64,000 nucleotides of DNA from positions 1-64,000 of the forward strand of contig NZ_KK211062.1 in the NCBI RefSeq assembly GCF_000620065.1, written 5' to 3'. The translations under genes and the position numbers were made by a program. Shown one piece after another: positions 24,531-35,843 of this stretch. The notes beneath the pieces were generated by a model that was not told the origin of the DNA, did no database searches, and saw only the letters and a list, made by a program, of their open reading frames with translations. Source of the stretch: Meiothermus cerbereus DSM 11376 (GTDB taxonomy: Bacteria; Deinococcota; Deinococci; Deinococcales; Thermaceae). The stretch's first letter is position 1. Every line of letters starts with the position of its first letter.

Positions 24531-25574
24531 GTGAGGATTGGAATCGTAGGTGCCGGCTGGTGGGCCGGGTTTGCTCATCTGCCCGCATTCAGAGATGCTG
24601 GGGCGCAGATTGCAGGCATCTACAGCCGCACCCCCGCCCATGCCCAAAAACTGGCCGCAGCCTTTGGCACCCAGGCCTTTGAGCGCTACGACGACCTACT
24701 GCAACTCTGCGACGCCGTAGCCATATCCACCACCGACGACACCCACGCCCCGCTGGGCATCCAGGCCCTGCAGGCGGGCAAGCACCTCTTCATGGATAAG
24801 CCCCTGGCCCGCACAGTGGAGGAAGGGCGGGCCCTGGTAGCAGCGGCCCAGCAGCACCAGCGCATAGGCCTGACGGCCTTCACCAGCCGGGGCGACCTGG
24901 CCGCCGAGACCGCGCAGGCCCTGGTGCAGGCAGGTGAGATTGGGGATGTTCTTTATCTACGGGGCTACTTCCACGGGGGCTACATGGGCGACCCCAGCGG
25001 CCCCACCACCTGGCGGGCCAAAGCCGAGACCGGCGGAGCGGGGGGCGCCGTGGCCGACCTGGGGGCCCATCTATTCGACCTGGTGCGGATGGTAACGGGC
25101 CTCGAGTTCACCCAGGTGATGGCCCAGGGCCACATTCACCTACAGCGGCCCGACCCCGTCAGCAACTACGACGAAGGGGCGGTGCTGGCCCGTCTGGGCG
25201 AGGCTAGCGGAATGTTCTCGCTCTCGAGGGTGCACATCGGGGGCGATCAACGGCTCGAGCTCGAAGTCCAGGGCACCCAAGGGGCGCTCAAGCTCTCCCC
25301 TGCCCTGTGGGGCAGCGGACAAAGCGCCCAACTTTTGTTAGCGAAGCGCCCCGGCCAGTACCAAGCTGTGCCCCCCGACCCCAGCCTGTTGCGGGGGCGC
25401 AACCCCGAGACCTCCTGGGGACACTTTCAGTTCATCGAGCTGGCCCGGCGCTTCCTGGAGAGCATCGCCAAAAACCAGCAACCCACGCCCAGCCTCGAGG
25501 ACGGCCTCATGGCCCAACAAGTGATTGACGCGTGTGTGCTAAGTAGCCAGCAAAACACCTGGGTATCGGTTTGA
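24531..25574 (+). CDS. Gfo/Idh/MocA family oxidoreductase
   Basis: A 347-residue paralogue of the divergent neighbour. It has GAGWWAGFAHLP at the Rossmann turn and the MDKPLART motif near residue 87, with a GGAVADLGAHLFDLVR helix. GTG is the start, with GAGGT 4 nt upstream. Two related enzymes transcribed from one divergent gap suggest consecutive steps on one sugar-like substrate, but that is inference. Confidence 0.86.
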   Translation: MRIGIVGAGWWAGFAHLPAFRDAGAQIAGIYSRTPAHAQKLAAAFGTQAFERYDDLLQLCDAVAISTTDDTHAPLGIQALQAGKHLFMDKPLARTVEEGRALVAAAQQHQRIGLTAFTSRGDLAAETAQALVQAGEIGDVLYLRGYFHGGYMGDPSGPTTWRAKAETGGAGGAVADLGAHLFDLVRMVTGLEFTQVMAQGHIHLQRPDPVSNYDEGAVLARLGEASGMFSLSRVHIGGDQRLELEVQGTQGALKLSPALWGSGQSAQLLLAKRPGQYQAVPPDPSLLRGRNPETSWGHFQFIELARRFLESIAKNQQPTPSLEDGLMAQQVIDACVLSSQQNTWVSV

Positions 25575-25628
25575 GCTGACCCAAAGCACAAACTGCACAA
25601 ACGGTCGGGCTCTACGTGAACGGGCTAC

Positions 25629-25658
25629 TTGGGCCTGGTGTATAAGGCAGTGTATTCT
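25629..25658 (+). promoter_or_regulatory. glnS promoter
   Basis: TTGGGC, 18-nt spacer, TATTCT (25653-25658). The ATG at 25671 is 12 nt downstream, giving a leader of only a few nucleotides. Confidence 0.5.
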
Positions 25659-25670
25659 TTGCATGTTGGC

Positions 25671-28043
<2,373 letters not shown>

Positions 28044-28108
28044 CGCGAGCAACAGGGCACAACCACCTCGCAGATAGGTTGTTCTGGAGTATCGCACATA
28101 CCCCAAGC

Positions 28109-29323
28109 TCAGCGGCCCCTGTACCAGATGCGGTAAACCCGCCCGCCCCTGGCGTCCGAGACATACATCGCACCATCCGCGCCGATTACCAGCCCCACCG
28201 GGCGGCCCCAGGCATCGCGGCACATCTGGCCGGGCTCGCGCCAGCCGGTCGCAAACACCTCCGCACGCAGCGGCAGCCCGTTTTGAATCTCAAAGCGTTC
28301 AATTTTGCAGTCGCGGTAGTTGGCCGGGTTCTGCACCCCCAGCGAGCCGTGGTAGGCAATAAAGAGGCTATTGCGGTACTCCGGGGGAAAGTGGCTCTTG
28401 GAGCCCCAGGTCATCCCCAGCGGGGCCGAATGGGCCGGTGCGGTAAAGATGGCCGGAACCGCTTTGCGGCAGTCGAAGCCCTGGGTGCGGGGGTCGGGAA
28501 CTTCGGCCCGCTCGGCCTTCAGGTTTAGGCCCAAACCCGGCGTGTAGCAGTAGGGCCAGCCATGAAAGCCCCCCGGCTGCACCGCCACAATCACCTCCTC
28601 GGGCGGCAGGTCGTCGCCCAGGTGGTCGGTGCCGTTGTGGGTGGCCCAGAGTTCGCCCCTGGGAGTCCAGGTGAAGTCCACGCTGTTTTTGAGCCCCTCG
28701 GCCCAGACCGCCCGGCGGCGGGGGTCGGGGTCTTGCAGAAAGGGGTTGTCGGCAGGCAGGCTTCCATCGGGGTTAAAGCGCAAAATGGCTGCCCGGCGCG
28801 GGTCGCGCTCGGGGCCAAAGTTGGTCTCGGAGCCCACCGAGACATAGAGCTTGCCGTCGGGCCCCACGTGCAGGGTCCGGGTAAAGTGCCCCGAGGGGCC
28901 TGGGAGATCCGAAACCACCGTTTCCTGTACCCACCCGCGCCCCCTTGGCCGCAACCGAACCACCGTGGTGCTGGTCGCCACGTACAGCCAGCCCTGGTGC
29001 CACTCGATCCCGTGCGGTAACTCCAGATTGTTCGCAACAACCTCTACCCTATCGGCCCGACCATCGCGGTTCTGGTCCGGCAGACGCACCACCTGGCCTC
29101 CGTACATCAGGGTCAGGTACAGTTGCCCATCGGGCCCCACGCTCATCATGCGGGGCGCGCCCTCGAGGTTTTCGGCAAAAATCTGAATGGCAAATCCGGG
29201 CGGCAGTCGAATGCGGCGGGCAGCCTCGTCGGGCGCAGGTTGTGCTGGGGGCCTCGAGGCAAACCACACGACTCCGGCCACGGCCAGCGCAGCTACCCAC
29301 ACCCATCTGTCCCAGTGGGTCAT
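28109..29323 (-). CDS. Membrane-anchored sorbosone dehydrogenase-like beta-propeller protein
   Basis: A 404-residue protein with an N-terminal hydrophobic helix (about residues 7-23) and a six-bladed propeller. Visible family signs are LPPGFAIQIFAENLEGAPRM, a DQNRDGRADR calcium-like loop, LPHGIEW, and GFHGWPYCY. Homologues (COG2133) are PQQ-dependent sugar dehydrogenases, but PQQ ligands cannot be checked here. It is probably periplasmic and may have only a binding role. It converges on glnS. Confidence 0.82.
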   Translation of the reverse strand: MTHWDRWVWVAALAVAGVVWFASRPPAQPAPDEAARRIRLPPGFAIQIFAENLEGAPRMMSVGPDGQLYLTLMYGGQVVRLPDQNRDGRADRVEVVANNLELPHGIEWHQGWLYVATSTTVVRLRPRGRGWVQETVVSDLPGPSGHFTRTLHVGPDGKLYVSVGSETNFGPERDPRRAAILRFNPDGSLPADNPFLQDPDPRRRAVWAEGLKNSVDFTWTPRGELWATHNGTDHLGDDLPPEEVIVAVQPGGFHGWPYCYTPGLGLNLKAERAEVPDPRTQGFDCRKAVPAIFTAPAHSAPLGMTWGSKSHFPPEYRNSLFIAYHGSLGVQNPANYRDCKIERFEIQNGLPLRAEVFATGWREPGQMCRDAWGRPVGLVIGADGAMYVSDARGGRVYRIWYRGR

Positions 29324-29438
29324 CTGTGGTTCAGGGTAGCAAATCTAGGAAAACTTCGATGAGAACGCATCGTACCCCAGGCCAGCTCCTTAGGCCTGTA
29401 GGTATCTCATAGTCTGGTGCTACACTGCCTTAAGGAAG

Positions 29439-30134
29439 ATGCCACCCAGTGGTATGCGCTTCAAAGCAAAAACTATGAAAAGTACCCACCCTACAACCCC
29501 TGGTATCGCTGTTCGTGAACCTTTCAATACCTACTCCCACGCTGTTGGTGTGGTGCTGGGCCTGGCCGGTATGGTCGTGTTGTTGTTTTTTGCTCAGGGC
29601 AATCCGGCCAAAGTTGCTGGCGCGCTGGTGTTCGGCCTGTCCATGATCCTGATGTACACCTCCTCGGCCCTGTACCACGCTTTGCAGGTCTCGGAGCAGG
29701 CCTTGTTGTGGCTACGCAAGCTCGACCACGCCGCCATCTTTCTCTTCATTGCAGGCACCTATACACCGGTGCTGCTGCAGGCCATGGAGCCTTCCTGGCG
29801 GCCCTGGGCCCTGGGGCTGGTCTGGGGACTGGCAGTTTTAGGCATAGGCCTCAAACTGGTCACGCTCAAAGCCCCGCGCTGGTTGTACACCGCCACCTAT
29901 CTAGGCATGGGCTGGCTTGCGGTGTTTTTCCTGCCCAAGCTGGCTCTGAACCCCTGGGCCCTGGGCTTCCTGATTGCGGGCGGCCTGGCCTACAGCCTGG
30001 GCGCGGTGGTCTACGCCGCCAAATGGCCCAACCTGCTGCCCGAACGGATAGGTTTTCACGGCATCTGGCACGTATTTGTGCTGCTGGGAAGCCTGGGCAT
30101 GTATTTTGCTGTTTTGGCCCTGTACCTGAACTAA
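29439..30134 (+). CDS. Hemolysin III (YqfA/PAQR) family membrane protein
   Basis: Seven predicted helices and family motifs EPFNTYSHAVG, SSALYHAL, KLDHAAIFLFIAGTYTP and GFHGIWHVFVLLGS, which hold the metal-binding histidines of the PAQR fold. Function in bacteria is uncertain; homologues affect membrane physiology. The start is unclear: ATG 29439, 29454 and 29475 are possible. TACACT at 29421-29426 gives transcription from about 29433, close to the first ATG, so that one is shown. Confidence 0.85.
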   Translation: MPPSGMRFKAKTMKSTHPTTPGIAVREPFNTYSHAVGVVLGLAGMVVLLFFAQGNPAKVAGALVFGLSMILMYTSSALYHALQVSEQALLWLRKLDHAAIFLFIAGTYTPVLLQAMEPSWRPWALGLVWGLAVLGIGLKLVTLKAPRWLYTATYLGMGWLAVFFLPKLALNPWALGFLIAGGLAYSLGAVVYAAKWPNLLPERIGFHGIWHVFVLLGSLGMYFAVLALYLN

Positions 30135-30175
30135 TCTCCGGTAGGGCCAGAACCCCACCGGCGTTGTACCCTCGG

Positions 30176-30265
30176 GGAACCACCTCACCCGAAGCTTTCA
30201 GTTTGGTTCAGGTAAAACCGGCTGGACACGAAGGCTCCGCAGAACCATTCCGGTTCTTAACGCTT
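30176..30265 (+). repeat. Degraded partial copy of the hairpin-ended repeat
   Basis: The segment GAAGCTTTCAGTTTGGTTCAGG and what follows to about 30235 aligns with the left half of the complete copy that starts at 30266 (GAAGCTTTCTGTTT, CAGGTCAAAGCCG). AGAACC-attcc-GGTTCT (30242-30258) forms a small stem between them. It lacks the right arm. Downstream of the hemolysin III gene. Confidence 0.55.
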
Positions 30266-30384
30266 ATATGAACCCCACCTGAAGCTTTCTGTTTAGAGCA
30301 GGTCAAAGCCGACCGGATGCAAGGGCAGTTCCTGACACAGCTTCAGGTGGGAGCCCCAACAAAAAGAACAAATCAAAGACATTC
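30266..30384 (+). repeat. Hairpin-ended repeat, copy 1
   Basis: Starts ATATGAACCCC and ends AACAAATCAAAGACATT. CCCACCTGAAGCT (30274-30286) and AGCTTCAGGTGGG (30339-30351) pair over 13 bp. Relative to copies 2 and 3 the stem has a G-C pair replaced by A-T on both sides, so the pairing is kept. Sits in the gap between convergent genes. Confidence 0.8.
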
Positions 30385-30437
30385 GCACACTACGACAGGA
30401 ATAGGCTTTATCGCGCTCTTCGCATGTGAAGAGCGCT

Positions 30438-30647
30438 CTAAAAACCTATGCTAACCTGGCCTAGCTTGCCCAGGATAAGCATCGAGGCCACTGCAGCCGC
30501 CGTCAGGATGATGAGGATCAGGGCCATGGCGATGTAGCGAAGGTCGGCCGTTTCGCTCTCGACCTCGAGGGCACGGGGGCGCAGAGCCAGGTACAGCAGC
30601 CAGGTAACCATAACCGCAAGAACCGTGAAGATGATTGCAAACAGCAC
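30438..30647 (-). CDS. Small two-helix membrane protein
   Basis: A 69-residue protein with hydrophobic segments at about residues 3-21 and 38-62 separated by a charged loop (LRPRALEVESETADLRY). GTG start with a strong Shine-Dalgarno AGGAGGGAG 4-7 nt upstream on the minus strand, which argues that it is translated. No family recognised. It follows a 196-codon unknown gene by 27 bp. Confidence 0.65.
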   Translation of the reverse strand: MLFAIIFTVLAVMVTWLLYLALRPRALEVESETADLRYIAMALILIILTAAAVASMLILGKLGQVSIGF

Positions 30648-30674
30648 TTTTCTCCCTCCTATACCCCTTACTGG

Positions 30675-31265
30675 TTAGCACATACGCCAGGCTTCCAGCA
30701 GGGTTTGCAAACTCCTGTCTAAGCCTACCAAACCCAGGCCATAAGTGGGTATACCCCGCTCCCAGCCCACCGCCCCGACCGCTGGCCCCACGAGCGTGGG
30801 CAAAGACGCCGGGGCTGGGGCTTCCCAGGGGGCATAGGCCCTGTGCTCGAGGTAGCTAAACTCGGGCCGGAGTACCACCTCGAGCTGCCGGGCTTCCCGC
30901 GGGTCGTGCCATGGCGCCCACTCCCCCTCGGCAGCCTCCTTACCGCCAGGGAAAGCAAGGCCCAAACCCTCCCCCGGCATCACCACCAGCGCCCAGCGGG
31001 GATTGGCCCAGTGTAAAGCCCTGGCAAAAGGCGCAGCGTGGCCTTCAGAGGCATCAAGGCCCAGCACGATTCGGCCCTTGAAGCGTTTGGGCAGTTGAGG
31101 CAGCACTTTCTCCAACATTGGTCTGCTCATCCACAGCAGCAAGGTATCGCCACCATGCGAACCCTCGAGCCAGGCATAAAAGCTACCAAACTCATCCACA
31201 AAAGTTCGGGTGTGTTCTGCCAGCCAGGACTCCAGCCATTCGGTATTTGGGGTTAAGGTCTGCAC
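30675..31265 (-). CDS. Protein of unknown function
   Basis: A 196-residue soluble protein with no recognised motif. It is Trp-rich and acidic at the start (WLESWLAEHTRTFVDEFG) and contains GRIVLGLDASEG and RWALVVMPGEGLGL segments that look like alternating strands. GTG 31265 is fixed by a TATCCT -10 box (31272-31277) 6 nt upstream. Codon style matches neighbours, so it is likely a real gene. Confidence 0.65.
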   Translation of the reverse strand: MQTLTPNTEWLESWLAEHTRTFVDEFGSFYAWLEGSHGGDTLLLWMSRPMLEKVLPQLPKRFKGRIVLGLDASEGHAAPFARALHWANPRWALVVMPGEGLGLAFPGGKEAAEGEWAPWHDPREARQLEVVLRPEFSYLEHRAYAPWEAPAPASLPTLVGPAVGAVGWERGIPTYGLGLVGLDRSLQTLLEAWRMC

Positions 31266-31402
31266 ACCAGAAGGATAACCTCTTTTGCCAGGATGTATGC
31301 TACCGGTGTAGCACGAAAAGCCGGTCGGCTCTGGCCCGACCTTAACAGGGCGCTTTAGGTGGGTTCGTATTATCTGGTGTAGCTGGGTATGATGGTGAGG
31401 CT

Positions 31403-32164
31403 GTGCGCTATCTGATTGTCTCCGACCTACATGGCAACTGGCCCGCCCTCGAGGCCGTCCTCAAGGAAGCTCGAGGCTACGACCAGGTGCTCTTCCTGGG
31501 CGACGCCGTTGGCTACTACCCCGACGCCAACCGGGTACTGGACTGGTTGCGCTCGGTGAATGCCACGGGGATAATGGGCAACCACGACATCTGGTTGCTG
31601 GAAATCAAGTCTATGCAGATTGAGGGACCGGTACTGGAAATTCTGTCCTGGCAGGCCGAGCGTATCAGCCCTGAGAACCGGGAATACCTGTCCAGACTGC
31701 CCTGGATCGCCGAAGTGGAAGGAGCCCTGCTGGTGCACGGCAGCCCCCTCGACCCCCTGGCTTATCTGGAAGAGATTGAGCAGGCCCGGGATGTGTTTGA
31801 AAAGGTAAAGCACCGCTGGATCTTTCACGGGCATACCCATCTAGCTGGAAGTTACCTGACCCTGGACGCACCTTCGGGGCGCGCTACCACCGAAGGAAGC
31901 ACACAAGGGCGCTGGGTGCGCTACAACCGCTACGCCCACGGCGGCGAGCTGATCCTCGCCCCCAGAGCCCGCGCCATCGTGAACCCCGGTTCAACCGGCC
32001 AGCCTCGAGACGGCGTGGTTGGCGCCGCTTATGCAATCTGGGATGCAGAAGAAGGCTCCGTGGAGTTTTACCGCGCCAAGTACAACCTCGAGCATGTGCT
32101 GGCCCGGCTGCACCACGAGCAATTTCCCATGTGGCTCTACGAGCGGCTGGTGCTGGGCAAGTAG
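31403..32164 (+). CDS. Calcineurin-like metallophosphoesterase
   Basis: A 253-residue YfcE/ApaH-type phosphoesterase. The dinuclear metal motifs are all present: SDLHGN near the start, FLGDAVGY, MGNHD, VHGSP and FHGHTH. Such enzymes hydrolyse phosphomono- or diesters; the substrate is unknown. GTG 31403 lies 9 nt after TATGAT (31388-31393), and a TTCGTA -35 candidate lies 18 nt upstream of that. Confidence 0.88.
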   Translation: MRYLIVSDLHGNWPALEAVLKEARGYDQVLFLGDAVGYYPDANRVLDWLRSVNATGIMGNHDIWLLEIKSMQIEGPVLEILSWQAERISPENREYLSRLPWIAEVEGALLVHGSPLDPLAYLEEIEQARDVFEKVKHRWIFHGHTHLAGSYLTLDAPSGRATTEGSTQGRWVRYNRYAHGGELILAPRARAIVNPGSTGQPRDGVVGAAYAIWDAEEGSVEFYRAKYNLEHVLARLHHEQFPMWLYERLVLGK

Positions 32165-32216
32165 CGGTTTGCCCAGGCGGCCCGTGAGCGCTCTGCGTAT
32201 CCCATAACAAACGGCT

Positions 32217-33098
32217 ATGCAAATCCTCGGACATCAGGGAATCCTCGAGCTGCTGCCCAGGCTACAGGCCCAGACTTTTTTGTTCACCGGGCCGGAAGGA
32301 GTAGGGCGTCGGCAGGTAGCCCGCTGGTTTACGGCTGGCCTCAACTGCGAGCAGGGATTTCCCCCCTGTGGCCGGTGCGCTTCGTGCCGGCTAGAACCGC
32401 ACCCGGACTACCTGGAAGTTGCACCTGAACAAGAGACCAAAACCGGCCGCAAAGCCCGCTTACCACAGATTCGCCTCGAGCAAATTGCCCCGCGCCAGGA
32501 TGCCGAAGAACAAAGCCTGCTGGACTGGATTTCCACCTATCCTCGCTTCAAGGCCAAGGTGGCGGTGGTGGATGGCGCGCACTTTTTAGGAGAAGCTGCC
32601 GCCAACGCCCTGCTAAAGGTTCTGGAAGAACCACCGTCCTTCGCCCGAATCATCCTGATTGCCCCCAGCCGTGAGCTGGTGCTGCCCACGTTGGTGAGCC
32701 GCAGCCTCGAGGTCGGCTTCACACCAGTACCCGAGGCCCTTTTGCAGACCCTAAGCACCGATCCCGAGGTTCTAGCTTTTGCCCAGGGTGCTCCTGGCAG
32801 GGTGCGCTGGGCTTTGCAACACCCCGCCGAGTTCGACAGGCTGGTCAGCCGCACCCAGGGCGTGCTGGAGGCCTTGCAAGCCGGCCCTGCCCAGACCCTC
32901 GAGGCCCTCCGGCTGCTTGCTGAAGTAGAAGAAGCCCTCCCGTACCTGGGGCGACGCCTGGGGCAGCTCTTTTCGGTCGAGAACCCCGCCTACAAAGCGG
33001 CCCTCGAGGCCCTTGCCCGCGCACAGGACGCACACTCGGCTTACGTCAGCGAAGACCTGGTTCAAACCTGGCTGGCCCTCAAACTCTCACAGCTCTAG
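32217..33098 (+). CDS. holB: DNA polymerase III delta-prime subunit
   Basis: A clamp-loader subunit of 293 residues. The zinc cluster is NCEQGFPPCGRCASC, the P-loop position reads GPEGVGRRQ with Arg in place of the catalytic Lys, as in the non-ATPase delta-prime subunits, and ALLKVLEEPP and SRS motifs follow. A RicT-like gene starts 113 bp downstream, the same order as holB-yaaT in Bacillus. Confidence 0.93.
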   Translation: MQILGHQGILELLPRLQAQTFLFTGPEGVGRRQVARWFTAGLNCEQGFPPCGRCASCRLEPHPDYLEVAPEQETKTGRKARLPQIRLEQIAPRQDAEEQSLLDWISTYPRFKAKVAVVDGAHFLGEAAANALLKVLEEPPSFARIILIAPSRELVLPTLVSRSLEVGFTPVPEALLQTLSTDPEVLAFAQGAPGRVRWALQHPAEFDRLVSRTQGVLEALQAGPAQTLEALRLLAEVEEALPYLGRRLGQLFSVENPAYKAALEALARAQDAHSAYVSEDLVQTWLALKLSQL

Positions 33099-33211
33099 AT
33101 TTCCCGGGGCATTTTGCCTTAGGCTAAGTACGGATTGTGCGCTCTTTGCAGTCCGCAGTATGGCAATTTATGGGCCATTTTCAGTCTCAGGGCCCTTTTG
33201 AGGAGGTTTAC

Positions 33212-33991
33212 ATGGAATGCGTAGGCGTGCGATTTGCGCACGGCCCCAAAATTTACGATTACCGCTTCAGCAACCAGGCCCCACCCTTGGGTAGCTGGGT
33301 GGTGGTAAAAACCGCACGCGGGCTCGAGCTAGCAAAAGTGCGCACCGAGCCCCATCTGGGCCATGCTGTGGGCGAAATTGTTCGCATCGCGACCCCAGCA
33401 GACCTGGAACAACACAGCAAGCTCAAGAACCGGGCCGAGGAAGTCCACTGGTGGCTCAAAGCCCGCTTGCGCCGGGAAGGTGTAAGGGCCAAGGTTCTGG
33501 GCTGCGAGTTCACCCTGGACGGCAATCATATCTCGGTGCAATACTCCGCCGAAGAGCGCATTGACCTGCGGCGCTGGGTTAATGAACTCAACAAGCTGGC
33601 CGGGGCTCGAGTGGAGTTCGTTGCGCTGGGCCCCCGCGACCAGACCGCCTACCTGGGCACCCTGGGGGCCTGCGGCATGGAGTCGTGCTGCTCAAAATGG
33701 CTCCAGGATTTTGCCCAGGTCTCCATCAAGATGGCCCGCGATCAGCAGCTTCCGCTCTCACCCGAAAAAATCTCAGGCCCCTGTGGACGCCTGCTCTGCT
33801 GCTTGCAGTACGAACACGAGCAGTACCAGGAGCTGCTGGCCGAGCTGCCCCGCAAAAACAGCAAAGCCTGTAGCCTCCAGGGCACCTGTGGCAAGGTTGC
33901 CAAGCTTAACCCCCTGGCCGGAACGGTGGAACTGCTTACCGAGGAGGGCAGTACCGTAACGGTACACAAAAGTGAGCTCCGATGGGATTAA
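33212..33991 (+). CDS. PSP1 domain protein (RicT/YaaT-like)
   Basis: A 259-residue cytosolic protein of the PSP1 family. Conserved cysteines lie in CGMESCCSKW and GPCGRLLCCLQYEHEQY; in Bacillus RicT these help bind iron-sulfur clusters in the complex that guides RNase Y processing. An in-frame ATG at 33137 exists, but ATG 33212 is chosen because GAGGAGG sits 6 nt upstream and homology begins there (MECVGVRF). The holB-ricT order matches Bacillus. Confidence 0.9.
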   Translation: MECVGVRFAHGPKIYDYRFSNQAPPLGSWVVVKTARGLELAKVRTEPHLGHAVGEIVRIATPADLEQHSKLKNRAEEVHWWLKARLRREGVRAKVLGCEFTLDGNHISVQYSAEERIDLRRWVNELNKLAGARVEFVALGPRDQTAYLGTLGACGMESCCSKWLQDFAQVSIKMARDQQLPLSPEKISGPCGRLLCCLQYEHEQYQELLAELPRKNSKACSLQGTCGKVAKLNPLAGTVELLTEEGSTVTVHKSELRWD

Positions 33992-34123
33992 AGCGCTCTT
34001 CACAAATATTGAGCCGCCCACAACTTGATTGCTTTGTCCTGCGCAGCACAGTTGCCTCCCGGATGGGAGGTAACGTCTTTGAAGGGTGCGATAAGAGCCG
34101 GATAAAGCCGTGAGGGGTACCTG

Positions 34124-34738
34124 GTGCTGAGCATCGGACAGGTTCTCACCCGTAGTTTTAGGCTACTGGCACAGCACCCCATTGGCATTGTCTGGTTGCT
34201 GATTCAAGCCCTCCTGGTCAGTATTTTTACCCTTGGCATCATGGCTGGACCCATGCAGGTAGGTGTCTATACCGTCCTGGTTCACTATGCCCGCACCGGC
34301 GCATGGAACCCCGAAGCCCTCTGGGGCAACACCACAAGGCACAACATAGTGGCCGGCATTGTGTTTGTAGCCAGTGCCCTGGCGGCGTTTGTGGCGGGCC
34401 TACCGGTTGCGGTGCCAGACCCCCTGCTGGCCTCGTTGCTAAGCTATCTGGGTCTGGTCGCCATCAACCTGCTGTGGTTTTACACCTTCCAGATTATGGC
34501 CGACGACGACCAGACCTGGCCCAGAGCCATCCGCAAAGGTTGGGACTTAATGCAACAGGGAGGACTGGGCAGCCATCTCCTGCTTATCGCCATCCTGGAA
34601 TTGCTCATCCTGGTGTCCACGCTATCCACTTGGATACCTTTCCAGGTCGTGGTGTACCTGCTCCTGCTGGGTTTCTCCACAGTGGCCCGTGCGGTGGCCT
34701 ACGTGCAGCTGGTGCCCCGGCGGGCGTTTGAGCCCTGA
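34124..34738 (+). CDS. Multi-pass membrane protein of unknown function
   Basis: A 204-residue protein with about five hydrophobic helices, reminiscent of glycerophosphoryl-diester-phosphodiesterase-associated or DUF975-like membrane proteins (internal segment WGNTTRHNIVAGI, then ADDDQTWPRAIRKGWDLM, a common feature of that group). GTG start with GAGGGG 7 nt upstream. Followed by a MITE copy. No specific function supported. Confidence 0.68.
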   Translation: MLSIGQVLTRSFRLLAQHPIGIVWLLIQALLVSIFTLGIMAGPMQVGVYTVLVHYARTGAWNPEALWGNTTRHNIVAGIVFVASALAAFVAGLPVAVPDPLLASLLSYLGLVAINLLWFYTFQIMADDDQTWPRAIRKGWDLMQQGGLGSHLLLIAILELLILVSTLSTWIPFQVVVYLLLLGFSTVARAVAYVQLVPRRAFEP

Positions 34739-34771
34739 GCACCAGCCCACATACACACAAAAGCAGCTCTT

Positions 34772-34929
34772 ATACCAGATTCGGTTAGTTCGTCGCCGAA
34801 CGGTGACGAACTAACCCGACCGAAGGGATACGCTTTCTTCGCCGAGCGCAGCGAGGGGTGTGCTCTAGGATTCAAAAAGATAGCCTCTAAGCGCTTTTTG
34901 TTTGAAGATTATCTTTTTGAATCCGGTAT
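34772..34929 (+). mobile_element. MITE-like repeat, long form (copy E)
   Basis: 158 bp, ATACCAGATTCGG to GAATCCGGTAT, with one change in the central palindrome (CGTCGCCG for CGTCACCG). Its last base is the third base of the permease stop codon on the opposite strand. Confidence 0.88.
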
Positions 34930-35840
34930 TACTTATCGTATGGCTTGCCCACAGCTGCCGGTGGCCGGCTGCGGCCGATGAAGCCTGCCAGCACCAGCAT
35001 CGTCAGGACAAACGGCAAGGCCTGTACGATGGTCGCGGGCAGAATATCGCCACCCTGAAGCTGGATGGCCAGGGCCTGGGCGAAGCCAAAGAGCAAAGTA
35101 GCCCCCAGCACACCCAGCGGATGCCACTTGCCGAAGATGAGCGCCGCCAGGGCAATAAAGCCCGCCCCTGCGCTCATGGCCCGGATAAACTGGTTCAGGA
35201 AGCCAATCGAGAGGTAGGCCCCGGCGATGCCCGCCAGCATGCCCGACAAAATAACTGCCGTGTAGCGCATGCGAATCACGTTCACGCCCATGGTCTCGGC
35301 TGCCTGGGGATGTTCACCCACAGCCCGCAGGCGCAAACCCCAGGGGGTTTTGAACAGCACCCACCACACCACCGGCACCAGCAAGAAAGCAATCAGTACA
35401 AGTATGGATACTTCGCCGCTACCGAAGGATATCAGCGGGAGACGATTCTTAACTTCTTGCGAAGTGGAGGTGTTGTTGTAGAGCACCTGCAAGACAATCG
35501 AGGGCGCCCCCAGGGCCGCGATGTTTATGGCCGTACCCGAGACAATCTGGTCGGCGCGGTACTTGATCGTGGCGATGGCGTGAATCAAGCCCACCAGACC
35601 CCCCACAATGGCCCCAACCAAAAGGCCCACCCAGGGAATCCAGAAGGCCTCGAGGCCCCCGGTCGCCACCTCGATTCGGTTTACGGTAATGGCAGCGGCC
35701 GCCGCACCGAACAAAATCATGCCCTCGAGGGCGATGTTAACCACCCCGCTACGCTCGGAAAACAAGCCGCCCAGCGCGGTCAGTAGCAGTGGCGTGGCCT
35801 GGCGCAAGGTCGAAAAAAAGAGCGCGATAACGATTTCCAT
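34929..35840 (-). CDS. ABC transporter permease, nucleoside/BMP type (second permease)
   Basis: A 303-residue inner-membrane permease with about eight helices. The ERSGVVNIALEGMILFGA opening and the EAA-like GEHPQAAETMGVNV loop identify the group serving guanosine-type nucleoside uptake (YufQ/NupC-like). It follows the first permease by 3 bp. The TAA stop (34929-34931) abuts a MITE, so the C terminus may have been set by the insertion. ATPase and binding protein are encoded 11-14 kb away. Confidence 0.88.
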   Translation of the reverse strand: MEIVIALFFSTLRQATPLLLTALGGLFSERSGVVNIALEGMILFGAAAAAITVNRIEVATGGLEAFWIPWVGLLVGAIVGGLVGLIHAIATIKYRADQIVSGTAINIAALGAPSIVLQVLYNNTSTSQEVKNRLPLISFGSGEVSILVLIAFLLVPVVWWVLFKTPWGLRLRAVGEHPQAAETMGVNVIRMRYTAVILSGMLAGIAGAYLSIGFLNQFIRAMSAGAGFIALAALIFGKWHPLGVLGATLLFGFAQALAIQLQGGDILPATIVQALPFVLTMLVLAGFIGRSRPPAAVGKPYDK

Positions 35841-35843
35841 AGA

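Noticed and set aside
28044-28108. Strong terminator between glnS and the sorbosone-type gene
   Set aside because: Only a 6-bp ACAACC/GGTTGT stem is seen, with no T tract.
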